NCBI GenBank assembly: GCA_000383355.1
Contig: KB911157.1
Span: 30,461-94,460, forward strand
Source: Flavobacterium sp. SCGC AAA160-P02
GTDB taxonomy: Bacteria > Bacteroidota > Bacteroidia > Flavobacteriales > Flavobacteriaceae
Length of the DNA: 64,000 nt
Direction: 5' to 3'
The notes beneath the pieces were generated by a model that saw only the letters and a program-made list of their open reading frames with translations, was not told where the DNA came from and did not search any database. Numbering within the stretch: position 1 is the stretch's first letter; each line of letters opens with the position of its first letter. The translations under genes were made by a program, and so were the position numbers. Below are positions 1-8,647 of the stretch, one piece after another.

Positions 1-2
1 AA

Positions 3-1256
3 CAATTAGACTTTGCTTCAATTTTATATCATAAGGGATTGTATAAACAAAGTCTTAAAATTTTAGAAAAAGCCAAAGAATTTGCCATTTATAATGAAGA
101 GAAAAACTTAGCTTATGAAGTAGTTGAATTAGAGAAAGTCATAGAATCTCAATACATTACAAGAAGCATAAGTAATAGGGCTGATGAATTAACAATACAA
201 GCCAAAGAACTCAGTGCTTTAAATGTGATTGCTAGTAAATTATCTAATTTATCACTTCAATTATACAGTATTATTTTGAAGTCTGGCTATGTGAAAAACG
301 AAGAGGAAAATATCTATATAAGAGATTATTTTTATAACAGATTACCAAAATTTGAAATTAGTCAATTAGGTTTCAGAGAAAAATTATGGCTTTATAAAGC
401 TCATTTATGGTATAGTTTTCTTACCCAAGATTTTTTAAATTGTTATAAGTATGCATCAAAGTGGGTTGAATTATTTTACGAAAACCCAATGATGATTAAC
501 TCTCACCCTGTATTTTTTCTAAAAGGAAATAATTATTTATTAGAATCGTTATTTTTTATAAGAAGAAAAGATAGATTTGAAAAAACACTATCTAGCCTTG
601 AGAAAATTATAAAAAGTGATGGATTTCCTTCAGACAATAATATTGAAGCACTTAGTTTTTTATATATAAATCTTCATAAGATAAATCTGTATTTCACAGA
701 TGGTAATTTTGATGAAGGTTTGACAATAATACCAGCAATTGATTCACAATTAAAATTATTTAAAAATAGAATAGATGAACATCATGTAATGACATTTTAT
801 TACAAATTTGCTAGCATGTATTTTGGCTCAGGAGATAATGATACTTGTATCTTTTATTTAGATAAAATTATCTCAAACAAGTCCTTATCTATGAGGCAAG
901 ATTTATTGTGTTTTTCAAGAATACTAAATTTATTTGCTCATTATGAAGCAGGGTACGATTATCACATAGAAACCTTATTAAAGAGTACTTATAAGTTTTT
1001 GCTGAAAATGAACGATTTACATGAAGTTCAAAAAGAGATGATAAAATTTATTAAAAGCTTGCAAAACATTTATCCTCAAGACATAAAGAAGGCCTTTGTA
1101 AAATTACATTTAAAATTAAAAACTTTTGAAGATGATCCTTATGAAAGCAGAGCTTTTTTATATTTAGATATTATATCTTGGTTAGAAAGCAATATTCAGA
1201 AAAAACCAATTGGTGAAATCATAAAAAATAAATATTCTGCAAATAATAATAGCTGA
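3..1256 (+). CDS. Helical-repeat (TPR-like) protein of unknown function, 5' partial
   Basis: The reading frame is open from the first bases of the window, so the true start lies upstream; the first possible internal start is a TTG at 39, which I do not believe. The visible part (about 417 residues) is almost wholly alpha-helical, rich in Lys, Leu, Phe and Tyr. It has repeated helix-pair patterns resembling tetratricopeptide-type repeats, for example around residues 15-40 and 255-285 counted from 39. No catalytic motif, signal peptide or membrane segment is visible in this portion. The N-terminus, where a DNA-binding or signalling domain might sit, is missing. It is followed by a 271-nt gap before the thr operon. 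The function is not recognisable; a TPR-type scaffold or regulator is only a guess. Confidence 0.6.
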   Translation, partial: QLDFASILYHKGLYKQSLKILEKAKEFAIYNEEKNLAYEVVELEKVIESQYITRSISNRADELTIQAKELSALNVIASKLSNLSLQLYSIILKSGYVKNEEENIYIRDYFYNRLPKFEISQLGFREKLWLYKAHLWYSFLTQDFLNCYKYASKWVELFYENPMMINSHPVFFLKGNNYLLESLFFIRRKDRFEKTLSSLEKIIKSDGFPSDNNIEALSFLYINLHKINLYFTDGNFDEGLTIIPAIDSQLKLFKNRIDEHHVMTFYYKFASMYFGSGDNDTCIFYLDKIISNKSLSMRQDLLCFSRILNLFAHYEAGYDYHIETLLKSTYKFLLKMNDLHEVQKEMIKFIKSLQNIYPQDIKKAFVKLHLKLKTFEDDPYESRAFLYLDIISWLESNIQKKPIGEIIKNKYSANNNS

Positions 1257-1322
1257 TTTTGTGAGATTCATAAAAGTTCTCTAGAAAATTACTTTTTTTT
1301 ATTCTTAACTAAATATAAATGA

Positions 1323-1330
1323 TACATTTG
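1323..1330 (+). promoter_or_regulatory. Bacteroidota -7 element upstream of the thr operon
   Basis: TACATTTG matches the TAnnTTTG -7 consensus of the Bacteroidota primary sigma factor. No clear TTG sits 20 nt upstream; that stretch is T-rich. Transcription would begin near 1335-1338, only a few bases before or at the GTG of the putative leader peptide. Confidence 0.45.
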
Positions 1331-1334
1331 AATT

Positions 1335-1430
1335 GTGAAACTAACAAAAGAACATATAATTAATACGCTACAAAACTACTTAGTTCGCATAACTTTTATT
1401 ATTATTATCATTACTTCTATTACCCTTTAG
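1335..1430 (+). CDS. Candidate thr operon leader peptide, rich in Ile and Thr
   Basis: A 31-codon frame starts at GTG and ends at TAG, 97 nt before thrA. Its last 13 codons read ITFIIIIITSITL: seven Ile and three Thr. Threonine and isoleucine are the end products that control threonine-operon attenuation in enterobacteria, where the ThrL leader has the same bias. No in-frame ATG exists. The GTG lies 4 nt after a TAnnTTTG element, so translation would have to be leaderless or nearly so, which is the weak point of the call. The composition and position are seen directly; the attenuation role is inferred by analogy. Confidence 0.55.
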   Translation: MKLTKEHIINTLQNYLVRITFIIIIITSITL

Positions 1431-1468
1431 GGGTTTATTTTTCACATATAAAATCTAGGTAACTATTC

Positions 1469-1490
1469 AAATTTCGAAAGATCGAAATTT
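1469..1490 (+). promoter_or_regulatory. Perfect 8-bp hairpin in the thr leader, possible attenuator stem
   Basis: AAATTTCG (1469-1476) pairs exactly with CGAAATTT (1483-1490) around a 6-nt loop. A T-run follows at about 1506-1513, 16 nt beyond the stem, so this is not a textbook intrinsic terminator. It lies between the Ile/Thr-rich frame and thrA, where an attenuator would be expected. The stem is AT-rich and weak. Confidence 0.35.
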
Positions 1491-1527
1491 TAAAATTTTA
1501 AGAATATTTTTTTCAAAACTTTTAAAA

Positions 1528-3969
1528 ATGAAAGTATTAAAGTTTGGTGGATCATCTGTAGCCTCCTCAAAAAACATACAAAAAGTATTAGCGATTGTTT
1601 CTAAATCTTCAGAAGAACAAGATATAGTAGTGGTTGTTTCTGCATTTGGTAAAACTACAAATGCCCTTATAAAAGGGGCTACTTTGGCGGCACAAAAAAA
1701 TGAAGATTATTTAGAAGTTCTAAAAGAATTAGAAAACAATCATTTTAATATCATCAAAGAATTACTACCTGTAAAAGAGCAGAGTTCTGTTAACGGTTAT
1801 GTAAAACAACTGTTTAATCATCTAGAAACAATCTATGAAGGATGTTTTTTATTGCGAGAGTTGAGCCCAAAAACCTTAGCAAAAGTATCTAGTTTTGGTG
1901 AATTGCTTTCTTCTTATATCATTTCACAAGCAGCAAATGAAAGTTTTAAAGCTGTTTATAAAGATACTAGAGAACTAATTGTAGCTTCAGATAATTACAA
2001 CAATGCGTTGGTTGATTTTTCTACTACATTTAAAAATTGCCAAGAATATTTCTCAAGTCGTTCACAAAAAGTGACTATAGTTCCAGGTTTTGTAGCCAGA
2101 ACAATAAATGGGAAAACTACGACCTTAGGAAGGGGTGGTTCAGATTTTACAGCAGCTATTATTTCTGCGGCATTAGATTGTAGTGAATTACAAATTTGGA
2201 CAGATGTAAGTGGTATGTTTACAGCTAATCCATCTATCGTAAAACAAGCTTCTGTAATTGATCATATATCGTATCATGAAGCGATGGAATTATCTCACTT
2301 TGGAGCGAAAGTAATTTATCCTCCAACAATTCAGCCAGTATTACAAAAAGAGATCCCAATTGTTATTAAGAATACTTTTAAGCCAGCAGATCAGGGAACT
2401 TTAATAACAAAAGAAACGAGTAAGAATAAACCAGTGAAGGGTATTAGTTATATAGAAAACATCACATTAGTAACCCTTGAAGGTAATGGAATGGTAGGTA
2501 TTCCTGGATTTTCTAAACGCTTATTTGAAGCTCTTTACCTACATCATATCAATATTATTTTAATTACTCAAGCTTCATCAGAATTATCTATTTGTATTGC
2601 TATTTCAGATGATGATGCAGTAACAGCATCAAAAATTATTGATGAGGTATTTGAATATGAAATTCAATTACAAAAAGTAAAACCTGTAAAAGTTGAGCAA
2701 GATTTATGTATTATTGCTTTGGTAGGTGATAATATGAGAAATCATCATGGATTAAGCGGAAAAATGTTTAGTGCTTTAGGAAAGAATAATATAAATATTC
2801 GTGCAATTGCCCAAGGAGCCTCTGAAAAAAATATTTCTGCTGTAATTGATAAAAAAGAAGCAAAAAAAGCATTGAATACTTTACATGAACGATTCTTTGA
2901 AGAAAGAATAAAGGAATTAAACCTTTTTGTGACCGGAGTTGGGAATGTGGGAGAACGATTTTTAGCTCAGATAGAGCAGCAACAGAATTATGTGCAAAAG
3001 AATTTAAAACTAAAAATTAGGGTTATTGGAATTTCTAACTCTAAAATGATGTTTTTTGATGAAAATGGGATAGACTTAACAAACTGGAAAGAACTCCTTC
3101 AACAAGGAGAAAAGGCAGGCATAGATACTTTTTATTCTAAAGTAACTTCTCATAATTTAAGGAATAGTGTTTTTATAGATATTACTGCTAATCAACAGGT
3201 TTCTGAAATGTATGAACACTATTTACGTAAAAACATAGCTGTAGTTACTTGTAATAAAATTGCCTGTGCCTCAAGTTCTCAGAATTATAATATTTTAAAG
3301 AATGTTTCTCGAAAATCTAATGTTCCTTTCTTATACGAGACTAATGTAGGAGCAGGATTGCCAATTATAGATACTTTAAAAAACTTAATAGCTTCTGGAG
3401 ATAGAGTTCATAAAATTCAAGCAGTTCTTTCAGGAAGTTTAAATTTTGTGTTTAATAAATTTAATTCATCAACAACTTTTTGCTCAATAGTTGCACAAGC
3501 TCAAAAAGAGGGCTTTACTGAGCCAGATCCAAAAATTGACTTGAGTGGAATAGATGTTGCCAGAAAAATACTAATTTTGGCAAGAGAAAGTGGTTATGAA
3601 ATAGAATTAGAAGATATAGTAAACAATTCATTCTTATCTAAAGAAAGCCTAGCTACTAAAACAAATGCTGATTTTTATGCCTCATTAGACAAAAATGAAC
3701 CTCACTTTCAACAACTATTATTAGAAGCCAATAATCAAAATTGTCGTTTAAAATATGTTGCAGAGTTTGAAAATGGGAAGGCATCTGTTGGATTGCAGCA
3801 TATAAGCTCATCTCATTCATTTTATAATTTAGAAGGAAGTGATAATATTGTATTATTCTTTACAGATAGGTATCCAGAACAACCTTTAATTATTAAAGGA
3901 GCCGGAGCTGGAGCAGATGTAACTGCTTCTGGTATCTTTGCAGATGTTATAAGAACAGGAAATGTATAA
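1528..3969 (+). CDS. thrA: Bifunctional aspartokinase / homoserine dehydrogenase
   Basis: Catalyses the first step (aspartate to aspartyl phosphate) and the third step (aspartate semialdehyde to homoserine) of threonine and methionine synthesis in the cytoplasm. The 813 residues are the expected length for the fused enzyme. The N-terminal kinase domain opens with KFGGSSVAS and runs to about residue 290. Two ACT-type regulatory segments follow (about 310-450), and the dehydrogenase begins near residue 465 with a GVGNVG dinucleotide-binding motif and runs to the end. It is first in the thrA-thrB-thrC operon, with 37 nt to thrB. The ACT segments imply feedback inhibition, probably by threonine (family knowledge). 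The leader upstream suggests transcriptional attenuation. The frame is intact. Confidence 0.96.
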   Translation: MKVLKFGGSSVASSKNIQKVLAIVSKSSEEQDIVVVVSAFGKTTNALIKGATLAAQKNEDYLEVLKELENNHFNIIKELLPVKEQSSVNGYVKQLFNHLETIYEGCFLLRELSPKTLAKVSSFGELLSSYIISQAANESFKAVYKDTRELIVASDNYNNALVDFSTTFKNCQEYFSSRSQKVTIVPGFVARTINGKTTTLGRGGSDFTAAIISAALDCSELQIWTDVSGMFTANPSIVKQASVIDHISYHEAMELSHFGAKVIYPPTIQPVLQKEIPIVIKNTFKPADQGTLITKETSKNKPVKGISYIENITLVTLEGNGMVGIPGFSKRLFEALYLHHINIILITQASSELSICIAISDDDAVTASKIIDEVFEYEIQLQKVKPVKVEQDLCIIALVGDNMRNHHGLSGKMFSALGKNNINIRAIAQGASEKNISAVIDKKEAKKALNTLHERFFEERIKELNLFVTGVGNVGERFLAQIEQQQNYVQKNLKLKIRVIGISNSKMMFFDENGIDLTNWKELLQQGEKAGIDTFYSKVTSHNLRNSVFIDITANQQVSEMYEHYLRKNIAVVTCNKIACASSSQNYNILKNVSRKSNVPFLYETNVGAGLPIIDTLKNLIASGDRVHKIQAVLSGSLNFVFNKFNSSTTFCSIVAQAQKEGFTEPDPKIDLSGIDVARKILILARESGYEIELEDIVNNSFLSKESLATKTNADFYASLDKNEPHFQQLLLEANNQNCRLKYVAEFENGKASVGLQHISSSHSFYNLEGSDNIVLFFTDRYPEQPLIIKGAGAGADVTASGIFADVIRTGNV

Positions 3970-4006
3970 TCATTAGAATGCAATAAATTAATGAAAAAAT
4001 GATGTA

Positions 4007-4939
4007 ATGAGAGAAATCAAAATCTTTTCGCCAGCAACAGTTGCTAATATTTCTTGTGGATTTGATATTTTAGGACTTTGTCTAGATACCGTTGGTGATG
4101 AAATGGTTGTGAGAGAAGTAGCTGAGAAAGGAGTTAAAATTACTCATATCATTGGCCAGGAGTTACCATTTGAAACAAAAAATAATGTTGCAGGAGTTGC
4201 CGCGCTAGCTTTACTAGAGAATATTGAAACATCGGTTGGTTTTGAAATAGAAATTTATAAAAACATTAAGCCCGGAAGTGGTATTGGTAGTAGTGCAGCA
4301 AGTGCTGCAGGTGCAGTTTTTGCCATTAATGAGTTATTAGGGAGGCCGTTTTCTGCCAATGAATTAATTTCATTTGCAATGCAAGGTGAAAAATTAGCAA
4401 GCGGTTCAGCACATGCAGATAATGTTTCTCCTGCTTTACTTGGTGGTTTTACATTGGTAAGAAGTTATGAACCTTTGGAGGTTCTTAAAATTGATGCCCC
4501 TAAAGAATTATATGTTACCATTATTCATCCTCAGATAGAACTTAAAACTTCAGCATCACGTGCTGTTTTAAAAAATCAGGTACCACTTAATAAAATGGTG
4601 AAGCAAATGGGAAATTTTGGGGGTTTAATTAGTGGTTTATATACTAGTAATTATGACTTAATTAGTAGGTCTTTACACGATGAAATTATAGAGCCTAATC
4701 GATCAGTTTTAATACCAGAATTTAATCAAGTAAAAAAAAGTGCCTTAAACGCAGGTGCACTGGGTGCTGGTATTTCTGGTTCTGGTCCTTCAATATTTGC
4801 ATTGTGTAGAGGTAAGGATATTGCCACTAAAGTAGGAGGAGTAATGTCTGAAATATATGATAAAACTCATATCGAGTATGATATCCATGTTTCAAAAATT
4901 AATCAGCAAGGAATTAGGGTTTTGGAGGAGAATAAATAA
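4007..4939 (+). CDS. thrB: Homoserine kinase
   Basis: Phosphorylates homoserine with ATP to O-phosphohomoserine, the substrate of threonine synthase. At 310 residues it has the normal length for this GHMP-kinase family member. The ATP-binding GHMP motif PGSGIGSSAASAAG lies near residue 90, and the C-terminal glycine-rich GAGISGSGPS motif near residue 250. It lies 37 nt after thrA and 85 nt before thrC on the same strand, the usual thrABC order. No independent promoter is evident in either gap. Confidence 0.96.
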   Translation: MREIKIFSPATVANISCGFDILGLCLDTVGDEMVVREVAEKGVKITHIIGQELPFETKNNVAGVAALALLENIETSVGFEIEIYKNIKPGSGIGSSAASAAGAVFAINELLGRPFSANELISFAMQGEKLASGSAHADNVSPALLGGFTLVRSYEPLEVLKIDAPKELYVTIIHPQIELKTSASRAVLKNQVPLNKMVKQMGNFGGLISGLYTSNYDLISRSLHDEIIEPNRSVLIPEFNQVKKSALNAGALGAGISGSGPSIFALCRGKDIATKVGGVMSEIYDKTHIEYDIHVSKINQQGIRVLEENK

Positions 4940-5024
4940 AAGTCTTTTCGATAGCCTCATTGACCAAATTGTAATTAAAAATATAGTGACAGAGATCATA
5001 AAAGTCACAACCAATAATTAAAAT

Positions 5025-6308
5025 ATGAACTACTTTAGTTTAAATAAGTCATCACCAAAAGCATCTTTTAAACAGGCCGTTGTAAACGGAATTGCACCAG
5101 ACAGAGGATTGTATTATCCTGAGAGTATCACTCCGCTTTCCCAAGATTTTATTGATCGTATTTCTGAGTATTCTAATGAAGAAATTGCTTTTGAAGTAAT
5201 TAAACAATTCATAGGGGATGAAATTCCAGCTGAAAAGCTCAAAGAAATTATTAAAAAAACAATTTCATTTGAATTTCCAGTTGTGACAATTGAAAAAAAT
5301 ATTGGTTCTCTAGAATTATATCATGGTCCAACAATGGCTTTTAAAGATGTAGGAGCTCGTTTTATGTCTCAGTGTTTAGAATACTTTAATCAAGATAATA
5401 AAGATGATATTACAGTATTAGTTGCAACTTCAGGAGATACAGGAGGCGCTGTGGCAAATGGTTTTCTAAACGCAAAAGGTGTTCAGGTTGTGATTCTTTA
5501 TCCTAGCGGAAAAGTAAGTGATATCCAAGAAAAACAGCTAACTACTTTAGGAAATAATATTACAGCTCTTGAGGTTGATGGTGTTTTTGACGATTGTCAA
5601 GAAATGGTGAAATCTGCTTTTCTAGATGAAGAGATTTCTAAAAAATTAACATCTGCAAATTCAATTAACGTTGCAAGATGGTTGCCTCAAATGTTTTATT
5701 TTTTCTTTGCCTATAAACAAGTTTCAGCACAACATAAAGATATTGTATTTTCTGTTCCTAGTGGTAATTTTGGAAATATTTGTGCTGGCCTACTAGCACA
5801 GAAATTAGGATTACCGGTGAAGCACTTTATAGCCTCTACCAACATAAACGATACGGTTCCTCAATATTTAGTAAATGGTATCTATTCACCGAAACCATCT
5901 AAAGCTACAATCTCTAATGCTATGGATGTTGGAAACCCAAGTAATTTTATCCGAATTCAAGAATTATTTCAAAATAATTTAACTCAGTTAAAAGCGTCTT
6001 TTTCATCCTTTAGTTTTTCAGATCATGAAACAAAAGAAATGATGAAAGATATTTATAATAAGTTTAATTATATTTCTGAACCTCATGGTGCTATTGGATA
6101 TTTAGGATTAAAAAAACATAGTTTGCATGAAGATGAATTTGGAATTTTTTTAGAAACAGCTCATCCTGTAAAGTTTTTGGAGGTTGTTGAAGCAACTCTC
6201 CCAATTAGTGTAGAAATTCCATCACAAATAAAAAAAGTAATGAATAAAGAAAAAGCGGCTATTCAGATTGCTAGTTATAAAGAATTAAAAACGTTTCTAA
6301 ATAGTTAA
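5025..6308 (+). CDS. thrC: Threonine synthase
   Basis: Pyridoxal-phosphate enzyme converting O-phosphohomoserine to threonine and phosphate, the last step of the pathway. The 427 residues fit the longer threonine synthase class, which begins with a segment like NYFSLN. The PLP-binding lysine is Lys107 within HGPTMAFKDVGAR, and the serine/glycine-rich phosphate-binding loop is ATSGDTGGAVANG. Last gene of the thr operon. It ends 6 nt from a convergent gene and I see no strong terminator between them. Confidence 0.95.
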   Translation: MNYFSLNKSSPKASFKQAVVNGIAPDRGLYYPESITPLSQDFIDRISEYSNEEIAFEVIKQFIGDEIPAEKLKEIIKKTISFEFPVVTIEKNIGSLELYHGPTMAFKDVGARFMSQCLEYFNQDNKDDITVLVATSGDTGGAVANGFLNAKGVQVVILYPSGKVSDIQEKQLTTLGNNITALEVDGVFDDCQEMVKSAFLDEEISKKLTSANSINVARWLPQMFYFFFAYKQVSAQHKDIVFSVPSGNFGNICAGLLAQKLGLPVKHFIASTNINDTVPQYLVNGIYSPKPSKATISNAMDVGNPSNFIRIQELFQNNLTQLKASFSSFSFSDHETKEMMKDIYNKFNYISEPHGAIGYLGLKKHSLHEDEFGIFLETAHPVKFLEVVEATLPISVEIPSQIKKVMNKEKAAIQIASYKELKTFLNS

Positions 6309-6314
6309 TAGCTA

Positions 6315-7361
6315 TTAGGTTTCTTCGTTAAAAAAAACTTTATAAAAGTGCATTTTTCTTTCTTCATCAAACCCTTTTTCAATATTTTCTTTTAAGCTGT
6401 CTCCTTCACTGATGTCCAGCTTTATCTGGATTTTGGTATCTAAGTTAATTTGACTTTTAATCTTTTTTTTCTCTTTTTTTAGAGTTGAAGTAGATACATT
6501 AAAATTTTCTTCTAAATCTAAATTATTTTCTTTATTGTATTGTGACTTAAATTTCGAATAAGAATCAACTACGTCAAATGGGCTCAACAATTCTTGTTCT
6601 ATAAGGTCTTTTGTAATTATCTCATTTTCATTAAATAATTTAATTCCCTGACTAATAAAATCTTTTTGTACGTAGGTGTTTTTTTCATCTTTCATAGTAT
6701 TAGAAAAAGTAGACAGCATACCTAAATGATGTTTTGTCTGATATGAGTCATTCATTACTTCTTCTATGTCTAAAAATGATTTTTTCCAATAATTAGCATC
6801 ATAACTATTGTTATCTATAGAAAAAACTCTATAACCGTCTGATCTATCTGTTTGAAGAATCAAACAACCTTTATCAATCTTTTGTAATTTAACACCTTTA
6901 TTGATGTTAAAATCCAATTCATTATTATGTTGGTTAAATTTTAAAAAATCTATTTTATTTTCAATTTTAAATATACCAATAGCATCTACTAAAATTTCTT
7001 GAAATTTAACTTCTTGAAAATGAATAATAAATAATTCTCCAGTTTTTATTTGTGGATGATTAGATTTTTCATACAAATGATGCAAAACACTATTTGAATA
7101 CTCTATAAATGATATTTCATTTTCAAAGTATTTTGAAGTATCTCCATATACAATATTATAGTCTAAATTTATATGATGCGTAAATTTCATAAGATCTAAA
7201 CTAGATTTTATAGATTTTAAAAAGAACTTCTTTAATAATTCCTCTTCAGTTTCAGCTAAAGGAATTTCTGTAGTGGTAATATGATTTAACTCCTGGCTTA
7301 ATTTATTGCCAACTCTCTGTAAAGTTGCTTTTTTAATGAAAGTATTTGAGGTTTTTAGCAT
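6315..7361 (-). CDS. Nucleoid-associated protein (37-kDa NdpA-type family)
   Basis: The 348-residue sequence matches my memory of the 37-kDa nucleoid-associated protein family common in Bacteroidota. A central block around residues 108-180 contains ELFIIHFQEVKFQEILVDAI, then a GIFK strand, then DKGCLILQTDRSDGYRVFSID. The C-terminal third is Lys/Glu-rich with a helical linker. No signal peptide or membrane helix is visible. It is convergent with thrC and divergent from the H-NOX operon. A near-consensus -7 element (TATATTCG, minus strand, 7422-7429) lies 60 nt upstream of the start. The family role is DNA binding or nucleoid association, and the exact function is poorly defined. Start chosen at the first ATG. 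Confidence 0.75.
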   Translation of the reverse strand: MLKTSNTFIKKATLQRVGNKLSQELNHITTTEIPLAETEEELLKKFFLKSIKSSLDLMKFTHHINLDYNIVYGDTSKYFENEISFIEYSNSVLHHLYEKSNHPQIKTGELFIIHFQEVKFQEILVDAIGIFKIENKIDFLKFNQHNNELDFNINKGVKLQKIDKGCLILQTDRSDGYRVFSIDNNSYDANYWKKSFLDIEEVMNDSYQTKHHLGMLSTFSNTMKDEKNTYVQKDFISQGIKLFNENEIITKDLIEQELLSPFDVVDSYSKFKSQYNKENNLDLEENFNVSTSTLKKEKKKIKSQINLDTKIQIKLDISEGDSLKENIEKGFDEERKMHFYKVFFNEET

Positions 7362-7617
7362 ACTATTAAGTATATGTGATTGATTTTTATGAGAGCAAGC
7401 AACCTTTTTTGGTAAAGTAGGCGAATATAGAAAAAAGTATTTTTAAGTTTTTATTTATTATATTAATTAAAAAAACATGAATGAATAGTATTGATTGTAA
7501 AATTTGATGATGTTTTATTTTTTTATGATCGAAAAAACATTTTTCCCCCTATTAATCCTAAATTATTCATTTTTATTTATCTATACTTTTGGTAAATTGA
7601 ACGATACTTTAATGTTG

Positions 7618-7648
7618 TTGGTCGCTTAGTTTAATTATTTTATATTTG
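7618..7648 (+). promoter_or_regulatory. Promoter of the H-NOX signalling operon
   Basis: TTG at 7618-7620 and TATATTTG at 7641-7648 are separated by exactly 20 nt, matching the Bacteroidota -33/-7 arrangement. Transcription would start near 7655, leaving about 30 nt of leader before the ATG at 7686. The rest of the 324-nt gap (7362-7685) is A/T-rich with no reading frame that I can support. Confidence 0.6.
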
Positions 7649-7685
7649 TTCTTTTAATATTGCAAAGTAAGTTTCCCTAAAATTT

Positions 7686-8111
7686 ATGACTATGAAAAAT
7701 GTTTTAAACATATTATTGGTAGAAGATAATATGATTGAAATTATGAAAATTAGAAGGACAATTACTTTATTAAACTTAAATCATAAAGTAATTGAAGCAA
7801 AAAATGCCGAAGAAGCCTTATTACTTCTAAAAAACAGTTCTATTATTCCAGATATTATCTTGTTAGATCTTAATATGCCAAAAATTAGCGGTATAGAATT
7901 CTTGTCTATCCTGAAAAATTGCAAAAAACTAAGTTACATTCCTACTATTATTCTCACAACTTCTAACAATCAAAAAGATCTCTTTGAATGTTACAGACTA
8001 GGTATTTCTGGATATATTTTAAAACCTTTAAAATTTGATGATTATGTTGATAAAATTGAAGCAACTTTAAACTATTGGAGTCATAATGAATTTATTACTT
8101 CAAAAACATGA
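7686..8111 (+). CDS. Single-domain response regulator (CheY-like receiver)
   Basis: A stand-alone phosphoreceiver of 141 residues with no output domain. The acidic pocket residues Glu13 and Asp14 lie in LLVEDN, the phospho-acceptor is Asp61 in LLDLNMP, the switch threonine is in ILTTS near residue 91, and the conserved lysine is in ILKPL near residue 113. It is first in a five-gene operon; its stop overlaps the H-NOX start by 4 nt (ATGA). It may act as a phosphate sink or as a feedback regulator of the kinase; this is inferred from context. An alternative start is the Met three codons in (7692). Confidence 0.88.
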   Translation: MTMKNVLNILLVEDNMIEIMKIRRTITLLNLNHKVIEAKNAEEALLLLKNSSIIPDIILLDLNMPKISGIEFLSILKNCKKLSYIPTIILTTSNNQKDLFECYRLGISGYILKPLKFDDYVDKIEATLNYWSHNEFITSKT

Positions 8112-8647
8112 AAGGCATAGTTTTTACGGAGTTTTTAGATTTAGTTGAAGAAAGGTTTGGACTAGAAATGGTTGACGCTATCATTTCTCAATCTAAACTA
8201 GAATCTAAAGGTGTCTATACATCTATTGGAACTTATAGTTTTTCTGAATTATTACAATTACTCCAAAATTTAAAAATACAAACAGGTATTTCTATTGACA
8301 ATTTACTATTAATCTATGGTGAGCATTTTTTTAGTGTTATAGAAACAAATTATAAAGATCTTTTGTCTTCTTATAATGATCCTATAGAAATGCTTGCTTC
8401 TATTGAAAATCATATACATGTTGAGGTAAGAAAGATTTATAATGATGCTGAACTGCCCACTTTTATAATAAAAGAAAAAACAAAAAAAACATTAATTTTG
8501 ATCTATAAATCTAGTAGATCTATGCATCATTTTGGACTTGGTTTAATGAATAAAACTTTTGAACATTTTAATTCTAAAGCTACTATAATATTAGAGAAAA
8601 TTAAGAAAGACGGTACTGAAGTAAAGTTTATAATTACAAAAAACTAA
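8108..8647 (+). CDS. H-NOX (haem-nitric oxide/oxygen binding) sensor protein
   Basis: A soluble haem sensor of 179 residues, the usual length for stand-alone bacterial H-NOX. The sequence begins MKGIVF. The proximal haem ligand is predicted as His104 (HVEVRKIY), and the haem-propionate motif YxSxR is Tyr133, Ser135, Arg137. By alignment from memory with the Thermoanaerobacter protein, its distal oxygen-stabilising tyrosine corresponds here to Phe142. That predicts a sensor selective for NO over O2. The gene overlaps the receiver upstream by 4 nt and the kinase downstream by 1 nt (TAATG), implying translational coupling. The likely partner is the adjacent histidine kinase, whose activity H-NOX proteins usually modulate on NO binding. 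Confidence 0.93.
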   Translation: MKGIVFTEFLDLVEERFGLEMVDAIISQSKLESKGVYTSIGTYSFSELLQLLQNLKIQTGISIDNLLLIYGEHFFSVIETNYKDLLSSYNDPIEMLASIENHIHVEVRKIYNDAELPTFIIKEKTKKTLILIYKSSRSMHHFGLGLMNKTFEHFNSKATIILEKIKKDGTEVKFIITKN

